Assembly: GCA_011087645.1 (NCBI GenBank)
Contig: JAALLF010000025.1
Span: 1-36,426, forward strand
DNA: 36,426 bases
Direction of reading: 5' to 3'
Source of the DNA: Alphaproteobacteria bacterium
Lineage (GTDB): Bacteria > Pseudomonadota > Alphaproteobacteria > UBA6615
Position 1 is the stretch's first letter. Each line of letters opens with the position of its first letter. A program made the position numbers and the translations under genes. This document shows, in pieces, positions 22,588-31,497 of this stretch. The notes under the pieces are model-generated. The model ran no database searches and had not been told where the DNA came from. It saw only the letters and a program-made list of their open reading frames with translations.

Positions 22588-23697
22588 ATGTCAGGCAGCG
22601 ATACGCCGGCGGCACTTCCGCCGGGTGCAATGATCGGTATTTTGGGCGGCGGCCAACTGGGCCGCATGACCGTCATTGCGGCCGCTCGGCTTGGTTATCG
22701 CTGCCATGTTTTTTGCCAATCCCCAGACGAGCCGGCGGCGCAGATCGCCACCCGGTCGACGGTGGCGCCGTTCACCGACACCAACGCCCTCGACCGCTTC
22801 GCCGCCGATGTCGATGTGGTGACCCTGGAATTCGAAAATATCCCCCTGGCCAGCCTTGAACATCTCGCGCCGCAAATTGCCGTTCGGCCCAACGCGGCGG
22901 CGTTGGCAGTCGCTCAGGACCGCATCAAGGAAAAGGATTTTATCACCGCCGCCGGCATCGCCACTGCGCCTTATCGGGCTATCAATGGCCCTGCCGAATT
23001 GCGCGCCGCCCTCGCCGAGCTGGGCACGCCGGCGATCCTCAAAACAGCGCGCCTGGGTTATGACGGCAAGGGTCAGGTCCGCCTCGACGCCGACACCGAT
23101 CCCGACACCGCCTGGGGGCAATCCGGCGCCGGCGACGCGACTGGCGGCGCGGTGCTCGAAGGTTTCGTGGATTTTGAGCGGGAAATCTCGGTCATCGCCG
23201 CGCGCGGCGCCGACGGCGCCGCGACCAGCTATGTGCCGGTAGAAAACCGCCACGCCAATCATATTCTCGACCAAACTATTGTCCCGGCGCCGATTTCCAA
23301 CGCGCTGGCCGCCACGGCGACGGATATCGCTCACCGCCTAATCGCAGACCTGCAAATGGTCGGCGTGCTCGCCGTTGAGATGTTCGTCTCGACGGACGGC
23401 AATATTTTAGTTAACGAGATCGCGCCCCGACCGCACAATTCGGGCCATTGGACGATCGACGCCTGCGCGGTAAGCCAATTCGAATTGCTGGTGCGCGCGG
23501 TCTGCGGTCTACCGCTGGGCTCGACCGAGCGCGACGCTGACGCGATCATGAAAAACCTCATCGGCGATGCGGCCGACGATTGGCAGACCTATCTTGGCGA
23601 CCCCGCGGCGCGCCTACATCTGTATGGCAAAGCCGAAACTCGGCCGGGACGCAAAATGGGTCACGTGACCTGGCTAGCACCGCGAAAACAATCTTAG
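22588..23697 (+). CDS. purK: N5-carboxyaminoimidazole ribonucleotide synthase
   Basis: 369 aa. An ATP-grasp enzyme that carboxylates aminoimidazole ribonucleotide with bicarbonate. The motifs are IGILGGGQLGRM, VTLEFENIP, KTARLGYDGKGQ (ATP-binding), EGFVDFEREISVI and NEIAPRPHNSGHWT (metal and substrate). The ATG at 22588 is six bases past the purE stop. Full length. Confidence 0.97.
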   Translation: MSGSDTPAALPPGAMIGILGGGQLGRMTVIAAARLGYRCHVFCQSPDEPAAQIATRSTVAPFTDTNALDRFAADVDVVTLEFENIPLASLEHLAPQIAVRPNAAALAVAQDRIKEKDFITAAGIATAPYRAINGPAELRAALAELGTPAILKTARLGYDGKGQVRLDADTDPDTAWGQSGAGDATGGAVLEGFVDFEREISVIAARGADGAATSYVPVENRHANHILDQTIVPAPISNALAATATDIAHRLIADLQMVGVLAVEMFVSTDGNILVNEIAPRPHNSGHWTIDACAVSQFELLVRAVCGLPLGSTERDADAIMKNLIGDAADDWQTYLGDPAARLHLYGKAETRPGRKMGHVTWLAPRKQS

Positions 23698-23734
23698 AGT
23701 GTAAAAAATCGGCACCGGTCCGCCGGAATAACTT

Positions 23735-24397
23735 CTAACTTCGCTCGCCTTCGCGCAAATGTTCGCGCACCCGGCGTACGAAGCGGCCGGGCCGGGGAAT
23801 GGCCGCCGGGATCTTGCCCAGCCGCCCGGTGACCTTGGGGATGCGCATGGCATCAGCGATGCGCCGGTCGAGAAATAGCCACGTCGCGGCGTGGTCGTCG
23901 GACTCGTCATCGAGCCAGAACAGAACCGTGCTGGTATAGACCCCGGCCAACAGGCCGCGCTTGGAGTAGAAATTGAAGTCGGTCGCGGTATCGCCGGCGG
24001 CGTGCCACATCTCGTCGACCGTGCGATAGAGGCAACGGAGGCCGAGCGCCGCATGCTGGGGCTGTCCGAGATGGCTTAGAGCGCGCCGCACCGCTTCGCG
24101 ATGGGGCGCCAGGGATTCCAACCGCCAGCGCACACCGGCGCCGATGCGCTCACGAATTTTGAGCGCGCCGATGTCTTGCTCGGCCAGGGCGGCGACCATC
24201 TCGCGGTCGGTCTCGGCGCTCCAGAATTCGATGGCGTCGGCCGGCCCACCGGGAAAGGCGCGCCGCAATAGCGTGTCGTCGAAGCCGGCATCGGCCGCGC
24301 CCTGGCGCAGGCTGCGGTCACTCCAACCATCGAACGGCACATGTTCGAGCGCCTTGGCCAAGATCGCCCGGCGCTCCGCGAGCATATGTTCAGTCAT
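23735..24397 (-). CDS. coq9: COQ9-family ubiquinone-biosynthesis protein
   Basis: 220 aa. The core KIRERIGAGVRWRLESLAPHREAVRRALSHLGQP and TSTVLFWLDDESDD, then FLDRRIADAMRIPKV, matches COQ9, a TetR-fold lipid-binding protein that helps Coq7 hydroxylate the ubiquinone precursor. It is typical of alphaproteobacteria and mitochondria. The start at 24397 (MTEHMLAERR) overlaps the end of def by 8 bp; an ATG at 24409 is the alternative. No coq7 gene lies in the window. Confidence 0.85.
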   Translation of the reverse strand: MTEHMLAERRAILAKALEHVPFDGWSDRSLRQGAADAGFDDTLLRRAFPGGPADAIEFWSAETDREMVAALAEQDIGALKIRERIGAGVRWRLESLAPHREAVRRALSHLGQPQHAALGLRCLYRTVDEMWHAAGDTATDFNFYSKRGLLAGVYTSTVLFWLDDESDDHAATWLFLDRRIADAMRIPKVTGRLGKIPAAIPRPGRFVRRVREHLREGERS

Positions 24398-24977
24398 CCG
24401 CTGCCGCATCGTCCCGCTCCTCGCCGTCTTCATCCGATTGCCGCTGGCCGTGGCCTTTGCCGAGCGCATCGACGAAACCGAACTGCCGCATATCCTCGAT
24501 ACGCATAGGATAGAGCACGCCATCCAAATGATCGCATTCGTGCTGCAGCACCCGGGCGTGAAAGCCTTCCGCCTCTTGTTCGACGGTTTTACCCTCGAGA
24601 GTTTGGTAGGTCAGTCGGATGCGGGCGAAACGGCGCACCGGCCCAGCCATGTCGGGGACCGACAGGCAGGCTTCGAACGCGACATCGGTTTCCTCGCCCA
24701 AGGGTTCGATTACCGGGTTGATCAGCGCCGTCGTCGGCACCGTCTCGCCCGCACCGCCATCTTCTTCCTCGGCGCGCTCAGCCACCACCTTATAGACCAC
24801 GATGCGCCACGGCATATGCACCTGCGGCGCGGCCAAGCCGGTGCCGTCGGCATCCTCCATGGTTTCGATCATGGCGTCGACCAGACGTGCCACATCGGGC
24901 GCCGCCGGGTCGGGTACCTCGTCCGCCCGCTGGTTCAAAATCGGGTGGCCCATTCGGGCGATTTTCAAAATAGGCAT
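24390..24977 (-). CDS. def: Peptide deformylase
   Basis: 195 aa. Removes the formyl group of nascent proteins. The three motifs are GTGLAAPQ (45-52), EACLSVP (102-108; Cys104 is the metal ligand, but the usual EGCLS glycine is Ala) and HECDHLDG (146-153; two His ligands and the catalytic Glu). The C-terminus is extended by an acidic tail (EDGEERDDAAADD) of about 20 residues. It overlaps coq9. No fmt gene is adjacent. Confidence 0.93.
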   Translation of the reverse strand: MPILKIARMGHPILNQRADEVPDPAAPDVARLVDAMIETMEDADGTGLAAPQVHMPWRIVVYKVVAERAEEEDGGAGETVPTTALINPVIEPLGEETDVAFEACLSVPDMAGPVRRFARIRLTYQTLEGKTVEQEAEGFHARVLQHECDHLDGVLYPMRIEDMRQFGFVDALGKGHGQRQSDEDGEERDDAAADD

Positions 24978-25098
24978 GGCTGCAATATGCGGTCAGTCCC
25001 GACTTGCGTAAAGGGGCAGGCTGGCCCCAGCGGCCAACTTAACGTTATGCTCTGCGCCAGGTTATCGGTTCCGGCATTGAAAGGGCGTACGCAAGGTC

Positions 25099-25944
25099 AT
25101 GGCTTCACAAACATATATCGATGGCGACTGGGTCGAAGGCAATGTGCCGTTAATCGGCGCCGATTCCCACGCCATCTGGCTGGGCTCGATCACCTTCGAT
25201 GGCGCCCGCACCTTTGAGGGCGTTACCCCCGACCTCGACCGCCACTGCCAGCGGCTGATCAACTCGACCCACGTGATGAACATGGAACCGATGCTGAGCG
25301 CCGGCGAGATCGAGGAACTGGCGCTCGACGGAATCAAGCGGTTCGCGCCGGGCAGCGCTTTGTATATCCGGCCGATGTTCTGGGCCGATGCGGCCTTGGA
25401 CGTTTTGGTGCCCGATCCCGACAGCACCAAATTCGCGCTGACCATCTTCGAGGCGGCGATGCCGACCGGCGCCGGGTTCTCCTGTTGCTTGAGCAGCTAC
25501 CGGCGGCCCAGTCCGGAGTCCGCGCCGACCGGCGCCAAAGCCTCGTGCCACTACCCCAACAGCTCGCGCGCCCTGGTTGAAGCCCGCCAGCGCGGCTACC
25601 AGAACCCGATCCTGCGCGATGGGCTGGGCCATGTCGCCGAATTCGCCACCTCGAACCTTTGGATCGTCAAGGACGGCGTCGCCATCACCCCGGTGCCCAA
25701 CGGGTCTTTCTTGAACGGCATCACCCGCCAACGGCTGATCGAGCTGATGCGCGCCGACGGCATGGCGGTCGAGGAACGCACCGTCACAGTGGAGGACCTG
25801 ATGGCGGCCGACGAGATTTTCAACACCGGCAATTACGGCAAGGTGCAGCCGGTGATCCGCTACGAAGACCGCGATCTACAGCCCGGCCCGATCTACCAAC
25901 GCACCCGCGAACTCTACTGGGACTTCGCGCACTCGAAGCGGTGA
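25099..25944 (+). CDS. Class IV PLP aminotransferase (branched-chain type)
   Basis: 281 aa. The pattern GSITFDGARTFEG, HCQRLINS, YIRPMFW, GAKASCHYPNSSRALVEARQ and GFLNGITRQRLIEL-type C-terminal half is the IlvE/DAAT class. Lys147 is the likely PLP lysine (KASCHYPNSS, matching the KxxxxY pattern). Most likely a branched-chain or D-amino-acid transaminase; exact substrate not known. It is convergent with the lysS gene across copy B of the palindromic repeat. Confidence 0.85.
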   Translation: MASQTYIDGDWVEGNVPLIGADSHAIWLGSITFDGARTFEGVTPDLDRHCQRLINSTHVMNMEPMLSAGEIEELALDGIKRFAPGSALYIRPMFWADAALDVLVPDPDSTKFALTIFEAAMPTGAGFSCCLSSYRRPSPESAPTGAKASCHYPNSSRALVEARQRGYQNPILRDGLGHVAEFATSNLWIVKDGVAITPVPNGSFLNGITRQRLIELMRADGMAVEERTVTVEDLMAADEIFNTGNYGKVQPVIRYEDRDLQPGPIYQRTRELYWDFAHSKR

Positions 25945-25959
25945 ACGACTGAAACTCGC

Positions 25960-26053
25960 CCTTCGAGACGCGATCTTCGATCGCTCCTCAGGGTGAGGCG
26001 TTATTTTTGACATAGACCTCATCCTGAGGAGGGCCGCAGGCCCGTCTCGAAGG
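25960..26053. repeat. Palindromic repeat element, copy B
   Basis: Two inverted units as in copy A: CCTTCGAGAC...CAGGGTGAGG and CCTCATCCTGAGG...GTCTCGAAGG. The inner hairpins differ from copy A but stay self-complementary (GCGATC-TTC-GATCGC and GGGCC-GCA-GGCCC). It lies between convergent genes and could also end transcripts. Confidence 0.85.
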
Positions 26054-26073
26054 AGAGGTCGTTGCGCGCCGCC

Positions 26074-27672
26074 CTACGCCGCCAGGTCTTCGCCGGCCAG
26101 GGCGCGGCGGATGAGGATGACGGTCTCCGGCGCGCCGTAGAGCGCGGCGAAGGAGCCGAAGCGCGGACCCTGGCTTTCGCCGAACAGCACTTCGTAGAGC
26201 GCCTTGAACCAATCGCGCAGAGGCTCGAATTCGTGCGCCTTGCCGATGGCGTAGACCTCGTTCTGGATGGTCTCGGCATCGGGATTGGCGTCGAGCGCTT
26301 CGATGCGGTCGGCCAGCTCGGCCATCGCCACGCGTTCGCGGTCGTCGGGCGCCCGGTAGGACTTCGCCGGCTTGACGAAATCCCGGTAGAAGGCCAGCGC
26401 GTGGACCACCAACCGGTCGAGCAGCGGGTCGCTGGCTGGCGTCGCGCCCGGCGCGTGGCGGGCGATGAAGCCCCACAGCACGGCGGGGTCTTCGGTGTTG
26501 CAGGCGCTGGCCAAGTTGAGCAGCACGGCGAAGGAAATGTCGATCGCGATTTCCGGCACCGCGCCGCCATGGATATGCCAGACCGAGTTTTGCAGCCGGT
26601 CGGCCGGTTCCTGGCTGTGAAACCTCACCACATTGGAGAGATACTCGTCGACCGATTTGGGAATGACGTCGAAATACAGCCGCTTGGCGGTCTTCGGCTT
26701 GTTGAACATGTACTGGGACAGGCTCTCCGGCGGGCCGTAGGTCAGCCACTCGTCGATGGTCAGCCCGTTGCCGCGCGACTTGGAAATCTTTTCAGCGTTC
26801 TCATCGAGGAATAACTCGTAGGTCAGCCCCTCGGGCGGCCGCGCGCCCAGAATGCGGCAGATCTTGCTCGATAGCTTCACTGAGTCAATCAGATCCTTGC
26901 CCGACATTTCATAGTCGACTTCCAGCGCCCGCCAACGCATCGCCCAATCGGCCTTCCATTGCAGCTTGCAATGGCCGCCGGTGACCAGGGTCTCGGTCAA
27001 CGCGTCGGTTTCCGGGTCGCGGTAAACGACGGTGCCGGCATCGGATTTGACCTCTGCCATGGGCACTTGCAGCACCACGCCGGTGCGCGGACAGATCGGC
27101 AGAAACGGGCTGTAGGTCGCCTGGCGGTCGCTGCCCAAGGTCGGCAAGATCACCCCCATCACCGCCTCGTAGTTGGCCAAAATCTGCAACAGCGCTTCGT
27201 CGAACAGCCCGTCGGCGTAGCATTGGGTCGAGCTGTAGAATTCATAGTCGAATTCGAACCGGTCGAGGAACGCCTGCAAGCGCGCATTATTGTGGGCGCC
27301 GAAACTGTCATGGGTGGCGAACGGATCGGGCACCTGGGTCAGCGGCTTGCCCAAATGGGGCTCGAGCAGCTCGGGGTTAGGAATATTATCGGGCACCTTG
27401 CGCAGGCCGTCGAGATCGTCGGAAAAGGCGATCAGCCGCGTCGGAATATCCGACAGGGCGGTAAAGGCCTGGCGCACCATGGTGGTGCGCGCCACCTCGC
27501 CGAAGGTGCCGATATGGGGTAGCCCGGACGGACCGTAGCCGGTCTCGAACAGTACATAGCCCTTGGCCGGCGCAGCGCTGGTCTCAGCGCCGCCAAGGCG
27601 TTTTACAATCGAGCGCGCCTCCTCAAACGGCCACGCGCGGGCCTCTGCGGCTAGTTCGCGTTCCCCGGTCAT
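26074..27672 (-). CDS. lysK: Lysyl-tRNA synthetase, class I
   Basis: 532 aa. Charges tRNA-Lys. The class I signatures are PHIG (52-55) in GPSGLPHIGTFGEV and KISKS (295-299) in ENAEKISKSRGNG, so this is the Rossmann-fold enzyme found in archaea and alphaproteobacteria and unrelated to the class II LysRS. Length and C-terminal helical bundle are normal. The start is the ATG at 27672. It is not known whether a class II gene also exists elsewhere. Confidence 0.95.
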   Translation of the reverse strand: MTGERELAAEARAWPFEEARSIVKRLGGAETSAAPAKGYVLFETGYGPSGLPHIGTFGEVARTTMVRQAFTALSDIPTRLIAFSDDLDGLRKVPDNIPNPELLEPHLGKPLTQVPDPFATHDSFGAHNNARLQAFLDRFEFDYEFYSSTQCYADGLFDEALLQILANYEAVMGVILPTLGSDRQATYSPFLPICPRTGVVLQVPMAEVKSDAGTVVYRDPETDALTETLVTGGHCKLQWKADWAMRWRALEVDYEMSGKDLIDSVKLSSKICRILGARPPEGLTYELFLDENAEKISKSRGNGLTIDEWLTYGPPESLSQYMFNKPKTAKRLYFDVIPKSVDEYLSNVVRFHSQEPADRLQNSVWHIHGGAVPEIAIDISFAVLLNLASACNTEDPAVLWGFIARHAPGATPASDPLLDRLVVHALAFYRDFVKPAKSYRAPDDRERVAMAELADRIEALDANPDAETIQNEVYAIGKAHEFEPLRDWFKALYEVLFGESQGPRFGSFAALYGAPETVILIRRALAGEDLAA

Positions 27673-27814
27673 CTGCCCTGTCCGCTACATGATTAAATTC
27701 CGGCGGACCCTAGAGCAGTTTCCGGCCAGATTGAAGCGATTCCATTGAAGACCGGGGAGCGAGGCAAACGAAATCGACCGCGCGATGAAAGTGATGAGTA
27801 GAAATGTGGGCGGC

Positions 27815-28199
27815 GCAATGGCAGATCACAGCCTCGCCCTTCGAGACGCCGCCCGTGGGGCGGCTCCTCAGAGTCTGACTCAAAATGAATTGTGTGTTTT
27901 CAAGCACTTGTGTTTTCTCCGGTCACGAATTTGGTCGCGTAAGGCGTGTGAAAGTCGTGGTATTGGCTTGAAGCGGCCCGCCGAGCCACAACTGTTTGCA
28001 AGCGATTCCAGCGCGTTGTGCACGATCGGAGCATTTTTGATCGACCTGACACTAACATGCTGAAAACATTCAATTCATTTCCGGCCAGGCTCTCAGGATG
28101 AGGCTTTGTACATATCTAACAGAATTCCTCATCCTGAGGGCTCGCGCAGCGAGTGTCTCGAAGGAGGCGGAATTCAGCCACCGGCCAGATGCGATTGCC
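27815..28199. repeat. Palindromic repeat element, copy C, split by a MITE
   Basis: Left unit 27838-27870 and right unit 28093-28165 match copy A (GCCGCCC hairpin; CTCGC-GCA-GCGAG hairpin). Taking out the insertion and one TCA restores CTCCTCAGGATGAGG exactly. The outer end ATGCGATTGCC is present at 28189-28199. Confidence 0.85.
27871..28092. mobile_element. 222-bp MITE with 32-bp inverted ends, TCA target duplication
   Basis: Both ends begin GAGYCTG and share AAATGAATTG and TGTTTTCA; 25 of 32 positions match. A TCA flanks each side (27868-27870 and 28093-28095). Ends that begin GAG and a TNA-type target duplication point to the IS5 family, IS1031-like group (from memory). There is no transposase frame, so it depends on one elsewhere. 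Confidence 0.7.
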
Positions 28200-28251
28200 C
28201 TGGAAATGTGAGGGGTCCGGTCACCCCGGGGATGACCCCCGGGGCGCACGG

Positions 28252-28458
28252 TTAGACGAGAACGTCGACCTGACGGTCGCGCGGCGCGTCCTGTTCCAAA
28301 CCCGTATCCGTCGACGGCGGGGTTACCGCCGCGCTCGGAGTGTCCGGCTGGGCGGACTGAGTTTCGGTCGGCTGTTGCGGCTGCGGTGCTGAAACTGACC
28401 GCGGCTGCGAAGCATCCGGGATAAGGGTCGAAACGGGACCCGTTGGTGATATTGCCAT
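28252..28458 (-). CDS. Small Pro/Thr/Gln-rich hypothetical protein
   Basis: 68 aa: MAISPTGPVSTLIPDASQ, then a Pro, Gln, Ser and Thr-rich middle, ending DAPRDRQVDVLV. Low complexity, no signal peptide or membrane helix. The ATG has a clear AGGAGGAG site about 10 bases upstream, the best evidence that it is real. Not recognised. It is divergent from the dinG-like gene. Confidence 0.5.
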   Translation of the reverse strand: MAISPTGPVSTLIPDASQPRSVSAPQPQQPTETQSAQPDTPSAAVTPPSTDTGLEQDAPRDRQVDVLV

Positions 28459-28588
28459 AGTGGTAATACTCCTCCTACCTGGATAATTATGCGAAATCCG
28501 CCCCAGAAATGAGGCAGACCGCACGCCCGACAGGATATCGATCATCGGCGGGATGTCACGGATCATCGATTAGAATTTTGGCAGTAAT

Positions 28589-28615
28589 CGCTGAAAACTT
28601 AGCGAAAGTTTTAGC
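28589..28615. repeat. Imperfect palindrome in the dinG promoter region
   Basis: CGCTGAAAACTT-AGCGA-AAGTTTTAGCG: arms match with one extra G. It sits 33 bp before the helicase ATG and is A/T-rich in the arms. It could be an operator or cruciform; no factor is assigned. Confidence 0.4.
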
Positions 28616-28647
28616 GACGGAGCGGGCATCCCCGCTAAGGTCGGGCC

Positions 28648-31410
28648 ATGAACAATGGTCTCCCCTCAGATGCGCCGGCCGCCGAGCTACCCCTGGCGGC
28701 GATTCATGTATTGCGCGCCACCGCGCTGTGGGCGGGGGCCGACCGCGAGCCGGAAACCCTGTCGCGCGACGCGGCGGCGCGCCGCCTCGACGCCACCCCG
28801 GCGCTGCTCTGCCACGCACCGTCGGTAGCGCGCCGCCTGGGACGCGACTTTGTCGCCGGTTACGACATATTGGAGCTATTCGCCTTCGTCCGCCCGGCGC
28901 AGTTTACATTACCGACATTGCACGGCGTGGCGCGCACGCTGGGTCTCAGCGGTGAGGAACCTTTATCACTGCTGCACGCGGTCGCCGGCAAGCTATTGGA
29001 CGAGGTCGCCGCCGATGCCAGCGACCGCGAAAACGCCACCGCCATCGCCCACGACCTGGCGCGCGCCGGATGGTTATGGGCGCCGATCCTCTTGCAAGCG
29101 CTCGGTGCGGATCCCCAGAGCACGTCGGCCGCCGCCGCGGCCAGCACGTCGAGCGCCCTGGCGGTGTGGCGCGAGCTGCCCGAATGGGGCGAAATGGCGC
29201 CGGAAACTCAACCGGGCAGCGACCCGGTCGAGCCCGGTGAGGCCCGTCAGCGGCTCGCCGAACTGCTCGGCGCCGATGCCGAACCGCGCCCCATGCAGGC
29301 CGATTATGCCTCGGCGGTCAGCGCCATGTTTGCGCCGCGACCAGCGCCCGACACGCCGAACTTCGTGCTCGCCGAGGCCGGTACCGGCACTGGCAAGACA
29401 TTGGGTTACATCGCCCCGGCCAGCCTGTGGGCCGAGCGCAATGGCGGGCCGGTCTGGATCAGCACCTATACCCGCAATCTGCAACGCCAGATCGATCAAG
29501 AGCTCGACCATCTCTATCCCGACCCCCAGTTGAAAGCGTCGAAGGTGGTGATCCGCAAGGGCCGCGAGAATTATCTGTGCCTGCTCAACATGGAAGACGC
29601 GGTCGGCCGGTTTCGAGCCCTGCGGCCGCGCGATGCGTTGGGACTGGGCTTGCTGGCGCGCTGGGCGGCGGTGACCCGCGACGGCGATTTCGGCGGCGAC
29701 TTTCCGGCCTGGCTGATCGATCTGGTGGGCGCGCCGGCCACCGTGTCCCTGTCGGACCGGCGCGGCGAATGCATCTATTCGTCCTGCCAACACTATTCGA
29801 AATGCTACATCGAACACAGCGTACGCCGCGCCCGGCGCGCCCATCTGGTGGTCGCCAACCACGCCCTTGTGATGATCCAGGCGGCGCTGGGCGACGACGA
29901 TGACCGGCTGCCCACACGCTACGTCTTCGACGAGGGCCATCATCTGTTCGACGCCGCCGATTCGGCGTTCGGCGGGCGCCTGTCGGGACAAGAGACCGCC
30001 GAGCTGCGGCGCTGGCTGCTCGGGCCCGAGGCCAGCCGCCGGCGTCCCGGCGGCCGCGCCCGGGGCCTGCGCGAGCGCGCCGGCGATCTGATCGCCAGCG
30101 ACGATACTTTGGCGCAGGCCGCGCTCGATGCCGCCTTGGCCGCCGCCCGCGCCCTACCGGCGCCGGGTTGGATGGCGCGGATCAGCGACGCCAATCCCGA
30201 CGGCCCGGCAGAGGCTTTCTTGAGCGCCCTGCGCCAGCAGGTCTATGCCCGCTCCACCGCCCAGAGCAGTTTCTATAGCTTGGAAAGTAGCGTGCACCCG
30301 CTGGAGCACGATGTCGGAGAGGCAGGGCACCAATTGGCGCGGGCGTTGGCCCAATTGGTGCAGCCGCTGCTGCAACTGCGCGACCGGCTGCGCCGACGTC
30401 TCGACGTCGATGCCGACAATCTCGACACCGCCACGCGCACCCGCATTGAGGCGGTGTGCCGAGGGCTCGCCCGGCGCGGCGAAACCCTGGTCTCCGGCTG
30501 GATCGACATGCTGGGCGCCCTCGAATCAGAAACCCCGGAAATTTTCGTCGACTGGTTCGCCGTCGACCGCATCGACGGCCGCGACTTCGACGCCGGCATG
30601 TTCCGCCATTGGGTCGACCCGACGGTGCCGTTCGCCGAGACCGTCGCCAGCCGCGCCCATGGCGTGTTGGTCACCTCGGCAACGCTGATGGGGCGCAGCG
30701 GCGATGTGGAGGCCGACTGGCATACCGCCGAGCGGCGCACCGGGGCGGTCCACCTGCCGCTGCCGGCAATCCGCAACCGGGTCAATTCACCCTTCGACTA
30801 CGGCGAACAGACCAGGGTGATGATCGTCACCGACGTGCAACGTAACGAGCCCGACCAAGTCGCCGCGGCCTTGCGCGAATTGTTCTTGGCCGCCGGCGGC
30901 GGCGGTCTGGGGCTGTTCACGTCGATCGCCCGGCTGCGCCAGGTCCATGCCCGCATCGCCGAACCGCTGGAAGAGGCCGGCCTGCCGCTCTACGCCCAGC
31001 ATGTCGATGCGCTGAACGTGGCCACATTGATCGACATTTTTCGAGCCGATTCCGACGCCTGTCTGCTGGGCACCGACGCGGTGCGCGACGGGGTCGACGT
31101 GCCAGGGGCGTCGCTTCGCCTATTGGCGTTCGACCGGGTGCCGTGGCCGCGCCCAACCATCCTACACAAGGCGCGGCGCGAGGAGTTCGGCGGCCGGGTC
31201 TATGACGATATGCAAGCCCGGCTGCGCCTGTCGCAAGCCTATGGCCGCCTGATCCGCCGCGACAGCGACCGCGGGGTGTTCGTCATCCTCGATTCAGCGA
31301 TGCCGTCGCGCCTGCTGGGCGCCTTTCCCGAGGGCGTGGAGGCCCAGCGCCTCGGCCTGGTCGAAGCGATCGAGGCAACCACGACTTTTTTTGCCGACAC
31401 CCCTTCATAA
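28648..31410 (+). CDS. DinG/XPD-like ATP-dependent DNA helicase
   Basis: 920 aa. A superfamily 2 5'-3' DNA helicase of the XPD/DinG group, with an iron-sulfur cluster. Walker A AGTGTGKT at 244-251, a four-Cys cluster motif (Cys311, 375, 380, 386 in YLCLL, GECIYSSC and YSKC), motif II DEGH (428-431, DEAH in most), motif III VLVTSATL and motif VI QAYGRLIRRDSDRG. The first 200 residues are an extra, mostly helical domain of unknown function. Role: unwinding of D-loops, R-loops or damaged DNA. Substrate unknown. Confidence 0.9.
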   Translation: MNNGLPSDAPAAELPLAAIHVLRATALWAGADREPETLSRDAAARRLDATPALLCHAPSVARRLGRDFVAGYDILELFAFVRPAQFTLPTLHGVARTLGLSGEEPLSLLHAVAGKLLDEVAADASDRENATAIAHDLARAGWLWAPILLQALGADPQSTSAAAAASTSSALAVWRELPEWGEMAPETQPGSDPVEPGEARQRLAELLGADAEPRPMQADYASAVSAMFAPRPAPDTPNFVLAEAGTGTGKTLGYIAPASLWAERNGGPVWISTYTRNLQRQIDQELDHLYPDPQLKASKVVIRKGRENYLCLLNMEDAVGRFRALRPRDALGLGLLARWAAVTRDGDFGGDFPAWLIDLVGAPATVSLSDRRGECIYSSCQHYSKCYIEHSVRRARRAHLVVANHALVMIQAALGDDDDRLPTRYVFDEGHHLFDAADSAFGGRLSGQETAELRRWLLGPEASRRRPGGRARGLRERAGDLIASDDTLAQAALDAALAAARALPAPGWMARISDANPDGPAEAFLSALRQQVYARSTAQSSFYSLESSVHPLEHDVGEAGHQLARALAQLVQPLLQLRDRLRRRLDVDADNLDTATRTRIEAVCRGLARRGETLVSGWIDMLGALESETPEIFVDWFAVDRIDGRDFDAGMFRHWVDPTVPFAETVASRAHGVLVTSATLMGRSGDVEADWHTAERRTGAVHLPLPAIRNRVNSPFDYGEQTRVMIVTDVQRNEPDQVAAALRELFLAAGGGGLGLFTSIARLRQVHARIAEPLEEAGLPLYAQHVDALNVATLIDIFRADSDACLLGTDAVRDGVDVPGASLRLLAFDRVPWPRPTILHKARREEFGGRVYDDMQARLRLSQAYGRLIRRDSDRGVFVILDSAMPSRLLGAFPEGVEAQRLGLVEAIEATTTFFADTPS

Positions 31411-31497
31411 GCGCCACCCGAAATATTATCTCCATCGCTTGACGCCGGCATCCCCAGGCGGCTTTATCTCCCCACCCTCAAGTTTAGGAAGTTAAAG

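Larger units (their letters stand above)
27673..28251. other. Intergenic repeat island without a gene
   Basis: This 579-bp gap holds no convincing gene. From left to right it has a short repeat-like stretch (27711-27742, AGAGCAGTTTCCGGCCAG then ATTGAAGCGATTC), copy C of the palindromic repeat (27815-28199) and the MITE inside it (27871-28092). Open frames here run through repeats and are not credible. Confidence 0.75.

Noticed and set aside
27785..28063. 92-codon open frame in the repeat island
   Set aside because: It runs through the palindromic repeat and the MITE and has no ribosome binding site.
27815..28199. CRISPR array
   Set aside because: Repeats are inverted and palindromic, not direct, and there are no regular spacers or cas genes.
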